Shown here piece after piece: positions 8,516-17,569 of a DNA stretch of 64,000 nt (position 1 is the first letter of the stretch; each line of letters begins with the position of its first letter). The stretch is from JANNBN01 sp031430595 (GTDB lineage Bacteria; Actinomycetota; Acidimicrobiia; Acidimicrobiales; JANYDT01). The position numbers and the translations under genes were made by a program. The stretch is from positions 1 through 64,000 of the forward strand of contig JANPBU010000002.1 in assembly GCA_031430595.1 (NCBI GenBank), in the 5' to 3' direction. Below the pieces are notes generated by a model that was not told the DNA's origin, ran no database searches, and saw only the letters and a program-made list of their open reading frames with translations.

Positions 8516-10507
8516 TTAACGGGTTCGGTCGGCTTCGACGAGGTCGACAATGTCATGCATGATGCGAGTCATATCGAAATCTTTCGGGGTGTATACCTTC
8601 GCTACGCCAGCATTGAGCAGCATTGCTCGATCGTTCTCAGGAATGATGCCACCCACAATTACGGGTGAGTCGATACCGTAAGCGCGCATTCTAGCTACGA
8701 CCTCAGGAACAAGCTGTAAATGCGAACCGGAGAGTATCGACAGGCCAACAACATCGGGGTCTTCGTCTCGGGCCGAGGCGGCAATTTGTTCAGGCGTCAA
8801 GCGGATGCCTTGGTAAATAACTTCCATCCCGGCATCTCTGGCAGCAACCGCGATTTGTTCGGCCCCGTTTGAGTGACCGTCGAGGCCCGGCTTTGCCACC
8901 AGAAACCGCGGTGGCCCACCAGCAAGTGCCTTCGAACGATCGGCTACTTCGCTGAGGCCAGCACTGCTTGCCCGCCCCGTTGCCCCGACACCGGTTGGAG
9001 CGCGATACTCGCCAAACACCGATCGCAGGGTGCCGGCCCACTCGCCGGTAGTTCCGCCTGCACGAGCCAAGTCGATCGACGGACCCATAATGTTGGATCC
9101 GTCAATTGCTGCGGCGGCCAACGCACTCAACGCCGCATCGACAGCTGCTTGATCACGGTTTGTCTTCCACTCGTCAACGGCAGCAACCGTATTTGCTTCG
9201 ATCGCTGGGTCTACCGTAAGTATTGAGTCGGCTACGTCGAGGGGTGACTCGGCTGTCTCGATGTAGCAGTTGACCCCAACTACCTTGAGGTCTCCACTTT
9301 CAATGCGTCGTAGCCGATCGGTATGTGAACGTACGAGTCGTGACTTAAGTTCGCCTATTGCTTCAAACGCTCCGCCTAACGCCAGCACTTCTTCAAGTTC
9401 GGCCCATGCCGCATCGACCATGGCAGTTGTTTTGGCCTCGACAACAACAGATCCGGTGAAGAGATCGTCGTATTCCAAGAGGTCGGTCTCGAAGGCAAGA
9501 ACCTGTTGCATTCGAAGTGACCACTGTTGATCCCAAGGCCTTGGAAGCCCGAGGGCCTCGTTCCAGGCTGGCAGTTGAACTGCTCGGGCACGCGCGTCTT
9601 TCGACAACGTGACCCCCAACATTTCAAGCACTATTCGCTGCACATTGTTTTCGGGTTGCGCCTCGGTTAGGCCAAGCGAGTTAACCTGCAAGCCGTATCT
9701 AAACCGACTCAACTTTGTGTCGGTTACCCCATATCGCTCGGTGCAGATCCGTTCCCAGAGTTGGGTGAAGGCACGCATTTTGCACATCTCTTCAACAAAG
9801 CGAATTCCTGCATTCACGAAAAACGAAATACGGCCAACTACTTCAGGAAACTCGGCATCGGTGAGTTGGCCACTTGCCTTCACGGCGTCGAGTACGTCGA
9901 TTGCGGTGGCCAACGCGTATGCCATCTCTTGAACCGGGGTAGCCCCCGCCTCTTGTAAATGGTAACTACACACATTAATGGGATTCCATTTCGGAACATG
10001 TCGAACGGTGTACGCAACCATGTCAACAATGAGTCGACGCGAATGAGTCGGCGGAAAAATGTAGGTGCCGCGCGAGAGGTATTCCTTCACGATGTCGTTC
10101 TGGGTCGTGCCTTGAAGGACCGCGACATCGACACCCGACTCGTCGGCATGAGCGAGGTATAACGCAAGCAGCCACGCCGCAGTTGCGTTGATCGTCATCG
10201 ACGTGTTCATACGGTCAAGCGGAATATCGGCCAGTAATTCGCGCATGTGTCCGAGGTGAACTACCGGAACACCGACTTTGCCAACTTCACCCCTGGCCTG
10301 AATATCGTCGGGGTCGTAACCGGTTTGGGTGGGCAAATCGAACGCGATCGACAGGCCCGTCTGGCCCTTTGCCAAGTTTGACCGATACAGCTCGTTAGAT
10401 TTTGTGGCCGAAGAATGCCCGGCGTAGGTACGCATTACCCACGGAGCGTCTTTGGTACGTGCCTCTCGTGGTTTGGGTGCGGTTCCTGTACCCGGCGAAA
10501 CAGTCAT
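8516..10507 (-). CDS. Cobalamin-dependent acyl-CoA mutase, MeaA/ethylmalonyl-CoA mutase type
   Basis: This single-chain 663-residue mutase joins the catalytic TIM-barrel (TYAGHSSATKSNELYRSNLA, FDLPTQTGYDPDD, LDRMNTSMTINATAAW, NVCSYHLQEAGATPVQE) to a C-terminal B12-binding domain with the DxHxxG motif in KPGLDGHSNGAEQI. Size and sequence resemble MeaA/Ecm (ethylmalonyl-CoA to methylsuccinyl-CoA) more than the two-subunit methylmalonyl-CoA mutase, but substrate cannot be fixed by reading alone. Ecm normally works in the ethylmalonyl-CoA pathway with crotonyl-CoA carboxylase/reductase, which is not in the window. ATG 10507 is preferred over an upstream GTG at 10540 that would overlap the preceding gene. 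Confidence 0.88.
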   Translation of the reverse strand: MTVSPGTGTAPKPREARTKDAPWVMRTYAGHSSATKSNELYRSNLAKGQTGLSIAFDLPTQTGYDPDDIQARGEVGKVGVPVVHLGHMRELLADIPLDRMNTSMTINATAAWLLALYLAHADESGVDVAVLQGTTQNDIVKEYLSRGTYIFPPTHSRRLIVDMVAYTVRHVPKWNPINVCSYHLQEAGATPVQEMAYALATAIDVLDAVKASGQLTDAEFPEVVGRISFFVNAGIRFVEEMCKMRAFTQLWERICTERYGVTDTKLSRFRYGLQVNSLGLTEAQPENNVQRIVLEMLGVTLSKDARARAVQLPAWNEALGLPRPWDQQWSLRMQQVLAFETDLLEYDDLFTGSVVVEAKTTAMVDAAWAELEEVLALGGAFEAIGELKSRLVRSHTDRLRRIESGDLKVVGVNCYIETAESPLDVADSILTVDPAIEANTVAAVDEWKTNRDQAAVDAALSALAAAAIDGSNIMGPSIDLARAGGTTGEWAGTLRSVFGEYRAPTGVGATGRASSAGLSEVADRSKALAGGPPRFLVAKPGLDGHSNGAEQIAVAARDAGMEVIYQGIRLTPEQIAASARDEDPDVVGLSILSGSHLQLVPEVVARMRAYGIDSPVIVGGIIPENDRAMLLNAGVAKVYTPKDFDMTRIMHDIVDLVEADRTR

Positions 10508-10523
10508 ATCCCATTCTGCCTGG

Positions 10524-10808
10524 TTAAGGGGTGTCTCCACCAGACGGGTTGTGATGAATCAGGTCTTCAACTGCTGGCCGGTTTGCAATTGCGCTGCCTT
10601 CACGGGCCTGGTACCACTTCATAAAGATGATCACCGGCGGGATGAAGGCAACGCCAGACACGATCGTGCCGACGAATTTTCCGAAATTTTCACCGCCACC
10701 GCTTTGTGCGATGAATACGCCAAGGGCAAAAACCCCAAACATCCAAAAGAATCCGAGGGCACCCGCGATCGCAAATCTTCCTGGTTTCACAGGTTCAGTC
10801 TCTCGCAA
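10524..10808 (-). CDS. Small two-helix membrane protein
   Basis: This 94-residue protein has two hydrophobic segments (FAIAGALGFFWMFGVFALGVFI and GTIVSGVAFIPPVIIFMKWY) and polar ends, so it is a small integral membrane protein. No family is recognised. It sits between the DUF2277 gene (7 bases upstream) and the mutase gene (16 bases downstream, depending on start), so all three are probably one operon. A direct role in mutase function is not implied by the sequence. Confidence 0.65.
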   Translation of the reverse strand: MRETEPVKPGRFAIAGALGFFWMFGVFALGVFIAQSGGGENFGKFVGTIVSGVAFIPPVIIFMKWYQAREGSAIANRPAVEDLIHHNPSGGDTP

Positions 10809-10815
10809 GCAGGTG

Positions 10816-11094
10816 TCATAGCGTTCCCGCGACGTTTGATTGGGCGTTGCGCGCCGCGATTCGGCGAAGGGGAGGTTCGATTAACGGGGGCGACTTGCGT
10901 GGCGGAAGCGCTGCCAACACTTCATTTGATGCTGTTGCGATAGCGGCCACCGCTGCTTGAAACGCTGGTTGCGCTTCGCCAGAAGGCGTGGTGACACCGG
11001 TGATCTTTCGCACAAATTGGCGTGCAGCAGCCCAAACTTCGGCCGACGTTGCCGGTGGTTCGAGCCCTCTGAGAGGTGTGATGTTTCGACACAT
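10816..11094 (-). CDS. DUF2277 family protein
   Basis: This 92-residue protein has the characteristic DUF2277 opening MCRNITPLRGLEPPAT, followed by AAARQFVRKITGVTTPS and an alanine-rich helix. These are small cytoplasmic helical proteins common in actinobacteria with no known function. The ATG at 11094 gives the conserved N-terminus exactly. It is the first gene of the probable operon with the small membrane protein and the mutase. Confidence 0.88.
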   Translation of the reverse strand: MCRNITPLRGLEPPATSAEVWAAARQFVRKITGVTTPSGEAQPAFQAAVAAIATASNEVLAALPPRKSPPLIEPPLRRIAARNAQSNVAGTL

Positions 11095-11229
11095 GCCCCC
11101 AGCCCATCACATCATGGCGTTCGGCGCACCGTGCGCCGGTAAGGATGCCGACCCAACGCTTCACCGTACAGCCCTATGGTCTGCGAATCCGTTAGGGTGA
11201 CCTGCACCACTACACCCCTGGGGGTCCCC

Positions 11230-12930
11230 ATGTACCGTCGGTCATCTCGTCTGCTGTGCGCTGTGTTTGCCGGTGCAGCGCTTATCGCGAGTGCATGTTC
11301 CTCTGGGTCATCTTCGCCTGCATCCGATGGCAGTACCGCCCCGGGCACCGAGTCAGCAGTGGCCCCTGGCGGCGAAAAGGTTCTTCGAGACGGGTACGTG
11401 CTGGGGGCAGGGAATCCACCCCATTTTGACCCTGCTCAACTGTTTACGGTCGACGCGGCGCAAATCATGACCATGGTGTTCGATGGTCTAACTGAATTCG
11501 ACTTTACCGACCCGTCCAAGCCCGAATTGAAACCCCACGTGGCCGAGTCGTTCAGCACGAATGCTGACGCCTCAGAGTTCGTGTTCACCATTCGCAAAGG
11601 CATGGTGTTCTCAAATGGCAACCCTGTGTTGCCGTCGAGTTTTGCCTACGCTTGGAATAGGGCTGGTGATCCCAAACTTGCTGCTACGTATGCGTACCTA
11701 TTCTTCTTCATCAAGGGTGGCCAAGAAAGAGTTGAAGGCAAAGCCGATACGATCTCTGGTGTTGTTGCAGACGACGCAGCGCTTACCCTTACCGTCTCGT
11801 TGGTAAAGCCCTACGCCGATTTTGCTTCGGTGGTGTCGCATAACCTTTTCTGGCCTCTCGACGAATTGACGGTAAGTAAGCTTACGGATCAGTCTGCGTA
11901 TGATCAGGCGACAATTATCGGTAACGGGCCGTTCAAGATGGTAGGACCATTCGAAAAAGATAAGGGCGTTACGCTTGTTCAAAACGAAAAGTATGCCGGC
12001 GGCGTCGTTGGCTCACCATCAGGCACCCTCGACGTCACCAAGCCAAACCTTACGAAAATCGAATTTGTGGTGTCAAAAGATCTTGACGCCTCTTATCAAA
12101 CGTACGAGTCGGGTCAACTTGATACGGCTGGCTTTCCATCCGGAAAGTTCAAAGAGGCAACAGCTAAGTATCCCTTCTTTAAGAGCGGGGCGTTCTCGCT
12201 TGACTACTACGTGTTCCGAGCCGATGACCCGGTGGTTGGCGGGCCAAAGAATGAGAAGTTGCGTCAGGCGATGTCGATGGCAATAGATCGGGTGGCAATC
12301 GCTGACGCTGTTTGTCAGGGGTCGTGCCTCCCGGCTGATTCAGTTGTGCCGCCCGGAATACCTGGTTACCTTCCTGGCCTCTGCACTATTTGTGCCCACG
12401 ACCTTGCCGGCGCCAAAAAGTTGCTGGCAGATTGGAAGGCTGCGGGCGGACAACTCAGTGCACCGATTGTTTTCGCTTTCAACTCGGGTGCGGGCCTTGA
12501 AGACACCATCAACATCATTCAGGCCAACCTGGCGGAACTCGGTGTGGAGGTAGTTCAAAAGCCCATTTCGTCTGATACGTACTTCGGTGACATGGCCAAA
12601 GACCCGGCCCAGTTTTTCCGGCTGGGTTGGGCTGCCGATTATCCGCTGTATGACAATTTCACCGGTGACCTGTTCGCCTCGACTTCGGCAAACAACTACC
12701 AAAAGTTGAACCTTCCAGATTTTGATGCTGCGCTTGAGAAGGCCAGGGCAACTACTGATGTTGCCGCTCGGGCAGCCGCATATCAGGCCGCCGAACGCCT
12801 CGTGGTGAACACCGGTTATGCCCTTCCCCTCAGTTGGGGTGACGGGGGCCTGGTGTTTTCGAAAAAGGTGAAGGGCCTGGTTCGATATCCATCGTTGATG
12901 GTGAACTACGACCGGCTCGATATCGGTTGA
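11230..12930 (+). CDS. ABC transporter substrate-binding lipoprotein (SBP_bac_5, peptide type)
   Basis: This 566-residue extracytoplasmic binding protein would deliver oligopeptides or similar solutes to a Dpp/Opp-type importer. The N-terminus is a lipoprotein signal with lipobox ASAC near residue 22, then a Ser/Gly-rich linker. The family-5 body follows: PPHFDPAQLFTVDAAQIMTM, VFTIRKGMVFSNG, IGNGPFKMVGPF, RQAMSMAIDRVAIAD and a RLGWAADYPLYDNF segment. ATG 11230 is chosen over the upstream in-frame start at 11176 because it begins the signal peptide. The two permease genes follow directly; the ligand is unknown. Confidence 0.93.
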   Translation: MYRRSSRLLCAVFAGAALIASACSSGSSSPASDGSTAPGTESAVAPGGEKVLRDGYVLGAGNPPHFDPAQLFTVDAAQIMTMVFDGLTEFDFTDPSKPELKPHVAESFSTNADASEFVFTIRKGMVFSNGNPVLPSSFAYAWNRAGDPKLAATYAYLFFFIKGGQERVEGKADTISGVVADDAALTLTVSLVKPYADFASVVSHNLFWPLDELTVSKLTDQSAYDQATIIGNGPFKMVGPFEKDKGVTLVQNEKYAGGVVGSPSGTLDVTKPNLTKIEFVVSKDLDASYQTYESGQLDTAGFPSGKFKEATAKYPFFKSGAFSLDYYVFRADDPVVGGPKNEKLRQAMSMAIDRVAIADAVCQGSCLPADSVVPPGIPGYLPGLCTICAHDLAGAKKLLADWKAAGGQLSAPIVFAFNSGAGLEDTINIIQANLAELGVEVVQKPISSDTYFGDMAKDPAQFFRLGWAADYPLYDNFTGDLFASTSANNYQKLNLPDFDAALEKARATTDVAARAAAYQAAERLVVNTGYALPLSWGDGGLVFSKKVKGLVRYPSLMVNYDRLDIG

Positions 12931-12958
12931 TGTAGGCGATCCGGCATAAGTTTTCGCA

Positions 12959-13957
12959 GTGGCTCGGTTCGCGTTTCGACGCTTGTTGGCAGTGATTCCC
13001 GTGCTTCTTGGGGCTGTCACCATGCTGTTCTTTCTTATCTACCGGGTTCCCGGAGACATGGTGCAACGCATTTCGGGGGTAAACGGAAAGCGTCTTGACC
13101 CAATAGTCCGAGCGAATCTTGAACGTCGATACGGGCTTGATAAACCATTGATTGTTCAATACGGGCGGTATATCGGGCGTCTGTCACGGGGTGATCTTGG
13201 GTACTCGTATGCCGATAATCGGCCGGTTACCGAGATCATCACTAAGAACTTTGCGGCGAGTGCTCGGTTGGCTGTTTGGGCCGTGATTATTGAGGTTCTG
13301 TTTGGTATCTCACTCGGGGTGTTGTCGGCCCGCAAAAAGGGTGGGCTGCTCGATCGAGCGGTGCTTTCAATCACGGTATTGATTTCATCCATCCCAGTGT
13401 TCGTGATGGGGTTCCTACTGTTTCAGCTGTTCGGGGTCAAGACGTTTCAGTGGGGCTGGCCAACGTGGGCACGCCTCTATAACGGCATCGGGCCCAATTC
13501 GTGGTTTGGTTTCATTCCGCTGGGTTCACAATGGCGTCACCTCATCCTTCCGGCGTTCACACTCGCTGGCATCACCACCTCAGCGAACATTCGCCTCATG
13601 CGCGCGTCGCTGTTAGAGGTGGCTGGCGCCGAATACATTCGTACTGCCCAGTCGAAAGGGTTATCTCGAAACCGGGTGGTGTACCGGCACGCATTACGCA
13701 ATGCGATCATTCCGGTTATCACGGTGTTGGGTCTTGATTTTGGAACACTGCTTGGCGGTGGGATCTTGACCGAGACCGTATACAACTGGCCGGGGGTTGG
13801 GTCGCAAGCCGCGAATGCCTTGGGGCGGCTCGATATTCCGCAGGTACTTGGTATCACCGTCGTGATTTTGGTGGCCTACCAAATAATAAGCCTGCTTATT
13901 GACCTGAGCTACGGCTTGATTGATCCGCGCATTCGAATGGACCGAACGAGTGACTAA
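12959..13957 (+). CDS. ABC transporter permease, DppB/OppB type
   Basis: This 332-residue inner-membrane permease begins with the usual RRLLAVIPVLLGAVTMLFFL helix and PGDMVQ element. It continues with several hydrophobic helices and the cytoplasmic EAA loop (EYIRTAQSKGLSRNRVVYRH) that contacts the ATPases. The start is GTG at 12959, 28 bases after the binding-protein stop. It overlaps the partner permease by eight bases at the end. Together they would form the membrane channel of a peptide-type importer. Confidence 0.94.
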   Translation: MARFAFRRLLAVIPVLLGAVTMLFFLIYRVPGDMVQRISGVNGKRLDPIVRANLERRYGLDKPLIVQYGRYIGRLSRGDLGYSYADNRPVTEIITKNFAASARLAVWAVIIEVLFGISLGVLSARKKGGLLDRAVLSITVLISSIPVFVMGFLLFQLFGVKTFQWGWPTWARLYNGIGPNSWFGFIPLGSQWRHLILPAFTLAGITTSANIRLMRASLLEVAGAEYIRTAQSKGLSRNRVVYRHALRNAIIPVITVLGLDFGTLLGGGILTETVYNWPGVGSQAANALGRLDIPQVLGITVVILVAYQIISLLIDLSYGLIDPRIRMDRTSD

Positions 13958-14825
13958 GTCAGGTCGGTCTCGGCCATGGAACGACCAGCGAACTGCGATC
14001 GGAAGGTTTGCGAAAAACCGAGCGGCGGTCATGGGGGTCATCATTCTGCTGATCTTCATTCTGGCTGCTATTTTCGCTCCGTTACTTGCTCAATACGACC
14101 CCTACAAAGTCGATACATCGCTGCTTCGCAAACCCCCGTCAGCGAAACACTGGTTCGGTACCGACACCATTGGCCGTGATCAGTTTGCTCGGGTGCTGTT
14201 TGGTGCTCGAACCTCTTTGATTGTTGGGTTCTTTGCCATGCTGAGTACCACGGTCTTAGGAATCTTGGCCGGTTCGATAGCTGGTTGGCTCGGCGGGTTC
14301 TGGGACTTTGCGCTTATGCGAACAGTCGACATCATTTTGGCGTTTCCATATATCGTGCTTGCACTTACGATTATCGCAATTATCGGGACCGGGTTGGTTC
14401 CGATACTGGTGGTGTTTACTGTGGTGGGGTTTGGGTCAACAGCCAAACTGCTGCGCTCTGAACTGCTTCGATTGCGCAGCAACGACTATATTGAAGCTGC
14501 GAGGGCTTCGGCTGTAAAGCCCACCAGAATTGTGTGGCGGCATCTGCTCCCAAATGCGCTTCCTACGGTGATTACGTTGGCTGTAGGTGCGATTGGTGAC
14601 GCGGTCGTTGGTGAAGCAGCCCTGTCGTTTTTAGGGCGTGGAATTCAGGAACCGACAGCTGCCTGGGGGCTCATGATTGCTCGCAGTCGCGGCCAATTCT
14701 CTGAGTCACCGCATCTACTGCTCGGCCCCGGTTTGGCGTTGGTGTTCTTGAGTCTTGCCGTGGTGTTCATCGGCGATGGCGTGCGAGATGCACTCGATCC
14801 GAAGGTTGACAGCCGGTTCCTGTAG
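13950..14825 (+). CDS. ABC transporter permease, DppC/OppC type
   Basis: This 291-residue second permease of the importer has the OppC_N-like start (RFAKNRAAVMGVIILLIFIL), the YDPYKVD and HWFGTDTIGRDQFARV motifs typical of DppC, and the EAA loop DYIEAARASAVKPTRIVWRH. A GTG at 13950 overlapping the upstream stop (GTGACTAA) is the best start; a TTG at 13920 is also in frame. No OppD/OppF ATPase genes follow. The next gene is convergent and unrelated, so the ATPases must be encoded elsewhere. Confidence 0.93.
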   Translation: MTKSGRSRPWNDQRTAIGRFAKNRAAVMGVIILLIFILAAIFAPLLAQYDPYKVDTSLLRKPPSAKHWFGTDTIGRDQFARVLFGARTSLIVGFFAMLSTTVLGILAGSIAGWLGGFWDFALMRTVDIILAFPYIVLALTIIAIIGTGLVPILVVFTVVGFGSTAKLLRSELLRLRSNDYIEAARASAVKPTRIVWRHLLPNALPTVITLAVGAIGDAVVGEAALSFLGRGIQEPTAAWGLMIARSRGQFSESPHLLLGPGLALVFLSLAVVFIGDGVRDALDPKVDSRFL

Positions 14826-14848
14826 CGACGGGTTAGCTTGTACCGGCT

Positions 14849-16222
14849 TTAGCTAACGATATGCCGGTCGTTTCGCAGACCTTCGAACGTCTCTTGTGTG
14901 ACAACCGGCCATCCAAAATCGGATCGTAGTGATTTGGTGGCTTTCTCGTATGCCTGCAGGTTTACGTAGGCAGCGTGGCGGTCAGTGTGTTGATGTTTGA
15001 CCCCACCAGAAACGTCAGGGTCTGATCCGGCGAAACGTTTCTGTAGGCGCGCGTACTGAGCTGGATCTGTTTGTTTGGCAAGTGCGGCGCGGGCGATGAG
15101 ATCGCTCATGTCGTCAAACAGTTCGTAGGCGCCGCCGTCACCTTCGGTGAAACCGATCGCCGCAAGCCCGGGCTGATCTTGACTGAACAAACGAAGATGC
15201 AGGTTCGGGCGATTGCCCTTCCAGCGGAACATTTTCTCGTTGAGGTACGGAACCTTCGTGGCGTAACCAGTTGCGAAGATGACGAGGTCGAATATTTCTC
15301 GTTTGCCATCTGCAAAAACCACGTCTGGACCATCGAACCGCGCAATGTCTTTGCGCACCGTGAGGTCGCCGTGGCGAAGATGATGCAAGATCTGGTCGTT
15401 AAGAATTGGGTGGGTCTCAAACAGTTTGTGATCTGGTTTCGGCCAACCATGGTTTGACGGATCCCCCATAATGAGTTTGAGCAGCGGGGGAAATACTCGC
15501 TGAGCTACTTTCATGGGAAGATGTGGGCCGTTCGCGGCGAACGCATCGGCAGGCATCCCGAAGATGTGTTTTGGGATCAGGTGGTATCCCCGTCTTACGC
15601 TTATCGCCGCGAATGTTGCAAACCTTGCCGCATCGCAGGCGATATCGACGCCAGAGTTACCAGCACCAACAACCAACACCCGTTTACCTAACAGTTGCTC
15701 GCCCGTGGCGTAGGCATTGGAATGCATGATGGTTCCTAAGAACGTGTCGCTTCCTGGAAGCGTCGGCATCGTAGGGTGCCACTGGGTTCCGTTGGCACAG
15801 GTCAGTGTGAGGTAACTGCGAACCTGTCCATCGGTACTTTCGACCCGCCAGTGCGACCCATCCCAACCAGCGCTGACGACACCGGTCGAGAGGTGGATGT
15901 CGTCCATCAACCCGTAGGTTTCAGCAAAACCCTGGAGGTAATCGAGGATTTGGCGATTGGTCGGATAATCAGGATAATCAGATGGCATTTTGTAACCATG
16001 ATAAGCAGACATATCACGTGAGGAAATGAAATGCGCCGAGTCGTACATTGGGGTGCCGGGGTTTGTGCGATCCCAAATACCACCAACAGCCGAGTGGCGC
16101 TCAAATACGTCGACACTCAGACCCAAATTCTTGAAAGCTCGAGCTGCGGCCAGCCCGCCCGGGCCCGCTCCAACTATGCAATGCCTTGCCGATACGTGTT
16201 CGGTGCTTGGTAGGTCGGTCAC
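14849..16222 (-). CDS. Flavin-containing monooxygenase (FMO-type)
   Basis: This 457-residue class B flavoprotein monooxygenase uses NADPH and O2. The FAD Rossmann motif GAGPGG is at residues 18-23, and the NADPH Rossmann motif GAGNSG is at 186-191. Between them, residues 161-171 (FLGTIMHSNAY) fit the FMO signature FxGxxxHxxxY, which separates FMOs from Baeyer-Villiger enzymes. The FATGYATKVP element before the third region is also present. The GTG start overlaps the stop of the upstream PhyH-like gene by four bases. Context suggests oxidation of a hydrophobic or acyl-CoA-derived compound; the substrate is unknown. Confidence 0.92.
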   Translation of the reverse strand: MTDLPSTEHVSARHCIVGAGPGGLAAARAFKNLGLSVDVFERHSAVGGIWDRTNPGTPMYDSAHFISSRDMSAYHGYKMPSDYPDYPTNRQILDYLQGFAETYGLMDDIHLSTGVVSAGWDGSHWRVESTDGQVRSYLTLTCANGTQWHPTMPTLPGSDTFLGTIMHSNAYATGEQLLGKRVLVVGAGNSGVDIACDAARFATFAAISVRRGYHLIPKHIFGMPADAFAANGPHLPMKVAQRVFPPLLKLIMGDPSNHGWPKPDHKLFETHPILNDQILHHLRHGDLTVRKDIARFDGPDVVFADGKREIFDLVIFATGYATKVPYLNEKMFRWKGNRPNLHLRLFSQDQPGLAAIGFTEGDGGAYELFDDMSDLIARAALAKQTDPAQYARLQKRFAGSDPDVSGGVKHQHTDRHAAYVNLQAYEKATKSLRSDFGWPVVTQETFEGLRNDRHIVS

Positions 16223-17100
16223 GATGCGTCTTTTGTAATGTTTGTATTACTGTCGGTTTTGGCAAGATCGTCTCCATGCCATTGACCAGAAGCAGGTCGA
16301 ACAAATGTTTTTAGTGGAGGTTCGGCGATGCCTTTCCACGGATACGGGTCTGCACCGGAAACGTGAACAACAGCGCGCATATCAAGTGTGGCTGTGGGTT
16401 CGCGATCGAATGTCCAAGGTAGTAACGATGCCGAACTCATGTAGTGATTCACTAACGAGCGGCGGTTGTTTGTCGAGCGATTTCGGGTCGAACGGTGCAA
16501 CAGATAACCGTTGAAAAACACCACATCACCCGGGCCAACCTCAACCGGAATAGCCGAGCTGTCATCGAACCCGAACGACTCATCGGTTGGGTCGTACTCT
16601 TCAGGGTTTGCGTGAGGGCGACTCTGAAACAGCACGCCGTCGCGATGCGACCCGGGAATCACCCATAGGCAACCATTTTCGATAGTTGCGTCATCAAGGG
16701 CAATCCATGCACCCATAAGTGATCGGTCACGGGTTGGGATGAAACGTTCGTCTTGGTGCCACGCCTGACCGGGCAGCCCGGGTGGTTTGAGGAAGAGCAT
16801 CGATTGCATGCACTTAACAGCACCGTTCCAGTGCGCCAGATGAGCTCCGGCTACTTTCGAAACAACATCAACGACGCCAGCGTGCTTCACCAGGTCAAGA
16901 GCAACTGAACTAATCCAGTGAGGAAAGTGCACCGCAAGAATTTCGCCATGCTCGGGGATGCCAGCGACGTCGTATTGGCCGGTAGCAAAACCATGTGCAT
17001 CGTCGCGTGCCCGTTCAACATCTGCTGCAGAAACGAGGTGTTTGACGACCAGATACCCATCGTTCACAAACTGTTCGATGTCGGCTGAGGTGATCGTCAT
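16219..17100 (-). CDS. Phytanoyl-CoA dioxygenase (PhyH) family protein
   Basis: This 293-residue Fe(II)/2-oxoglutarate-type dioxygenase has its iron ligands in place: H115 and D117 in WHQDERF and distal H202 in LLHRSTRNRS, with arginine following as the likely 2-oxoglutarate anchor. The double-stranded beta-helix landmarks (MGAWIALDDATIENGCLWVI, PGDVVFFNGYLLH) are complete. ATG 17100 is chosen over upstream in-frame codons because MTITSADIEQFVNDGYLVVK is the usual PhyH N-terminus. It is the third gene of a tightly packed four-gene operon, so hydroxylation of an acyl-CoA or lipid-like substrate is a reasonable inference. Confidence 0.92.
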   Translation of the reverse strand: MTITSADIEQFVNDGYLVVKHLVSAADVERARDDAHGFATGQYDVAGIPEHGEILAVHFPHWISSVALDLVKHAGVVDVVSKVAGAHLAHWNGAVKCMQSMLFLKPPGLPGQAWHQDERFIPTRDRSLMGAWIALDDATIENGCLWVIPGSHRDGVLFQSRPHANPEEYDPTDESFGFDDSSAIPVEVGPGDVVFFNGYLLHRSTRNRSTNNRRSLVNHYMSSASLLPWTFDREPTATLDMRAVVHVSGADPYPWKGIAEPPLKTFVRPASGQWHGDDLAKTDSNTNITKDAS

Positions 17101-17140
17101 GTGTCCATATTGGCCCGAAACGAAATATTGGTGCAACCCA

Positions 17141-17569
17141 TCAGCGCGGTGTGAACCGGTAGATCGCCATACCCTCGCCAGTGTCATCAAAAACGACCTT
17201 GACAGCCATACCGATGGCTACGTCGTCAACCGAACATCCAACGATATTGGTAAGTACTCGGGGGCCCTCATCGAGTTCTACGTATGCAACAACATAGGGT
17301 GCGATATCAACCCAAGCCCCAATGCCTTTGCGGGTAATCGAGAAGGAATAGATCACGCCGTTGCCAGTTGACTCAATCCATGAGATGTGTTGCGAAGTGC
17401 AAGCCGGGCAGAATTCTTTGGGATACCAAATGATCGCAGAGCAGTCGTTGCATTGCGGGAGTAAGAGTTTTCCGGTAGCCGTCGCATCCCAAAACGCTTG
17501 CGTCTCAAGCGTTGGCTCGACCTTACGCACGGGCAGTCCGCTTACTCCAGTTCGAACGAGACCAGCCAT
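17141..17569 (-). CDS. DUF35 / Zn-ribbon OB-fold protein (thiolase partner)
   Basis: This roughly 142-residue protein has an N-terminal rubredoxin-like zinc ribbon (CNDC...CPAC) and an OB-fold that usually binds an acyl-CoA (VIYSFSITRKG, YVVAYVELDEGPRVLTNIVG). DUF35 proteins typically form complexes with non-canonical thiolases or lipid-transfer proteins, as ChsH2 does with Ltp2 in steroid side-chain cleavage. The thiolase-like gene directly upstream fits that pairing. Start 17569 has GGAGG at proper spacing; ATG 17572 is the alternative and overlaps the thiolase stop. Confidence 0.9.
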   Translation of the reverse strand: MAGLVRTGVSGLPVRKVEPTLETQAFWDATATGKLLLPQCNDCSAIIWYPKEFCPACTSQHISWIESTGNGVIYSFSITRKGIGAWVDIAPYVVAYVELDEGPRVLTNIVGCSVDDVAIGMAVKVVFDDTGEGMAIYRFTPR

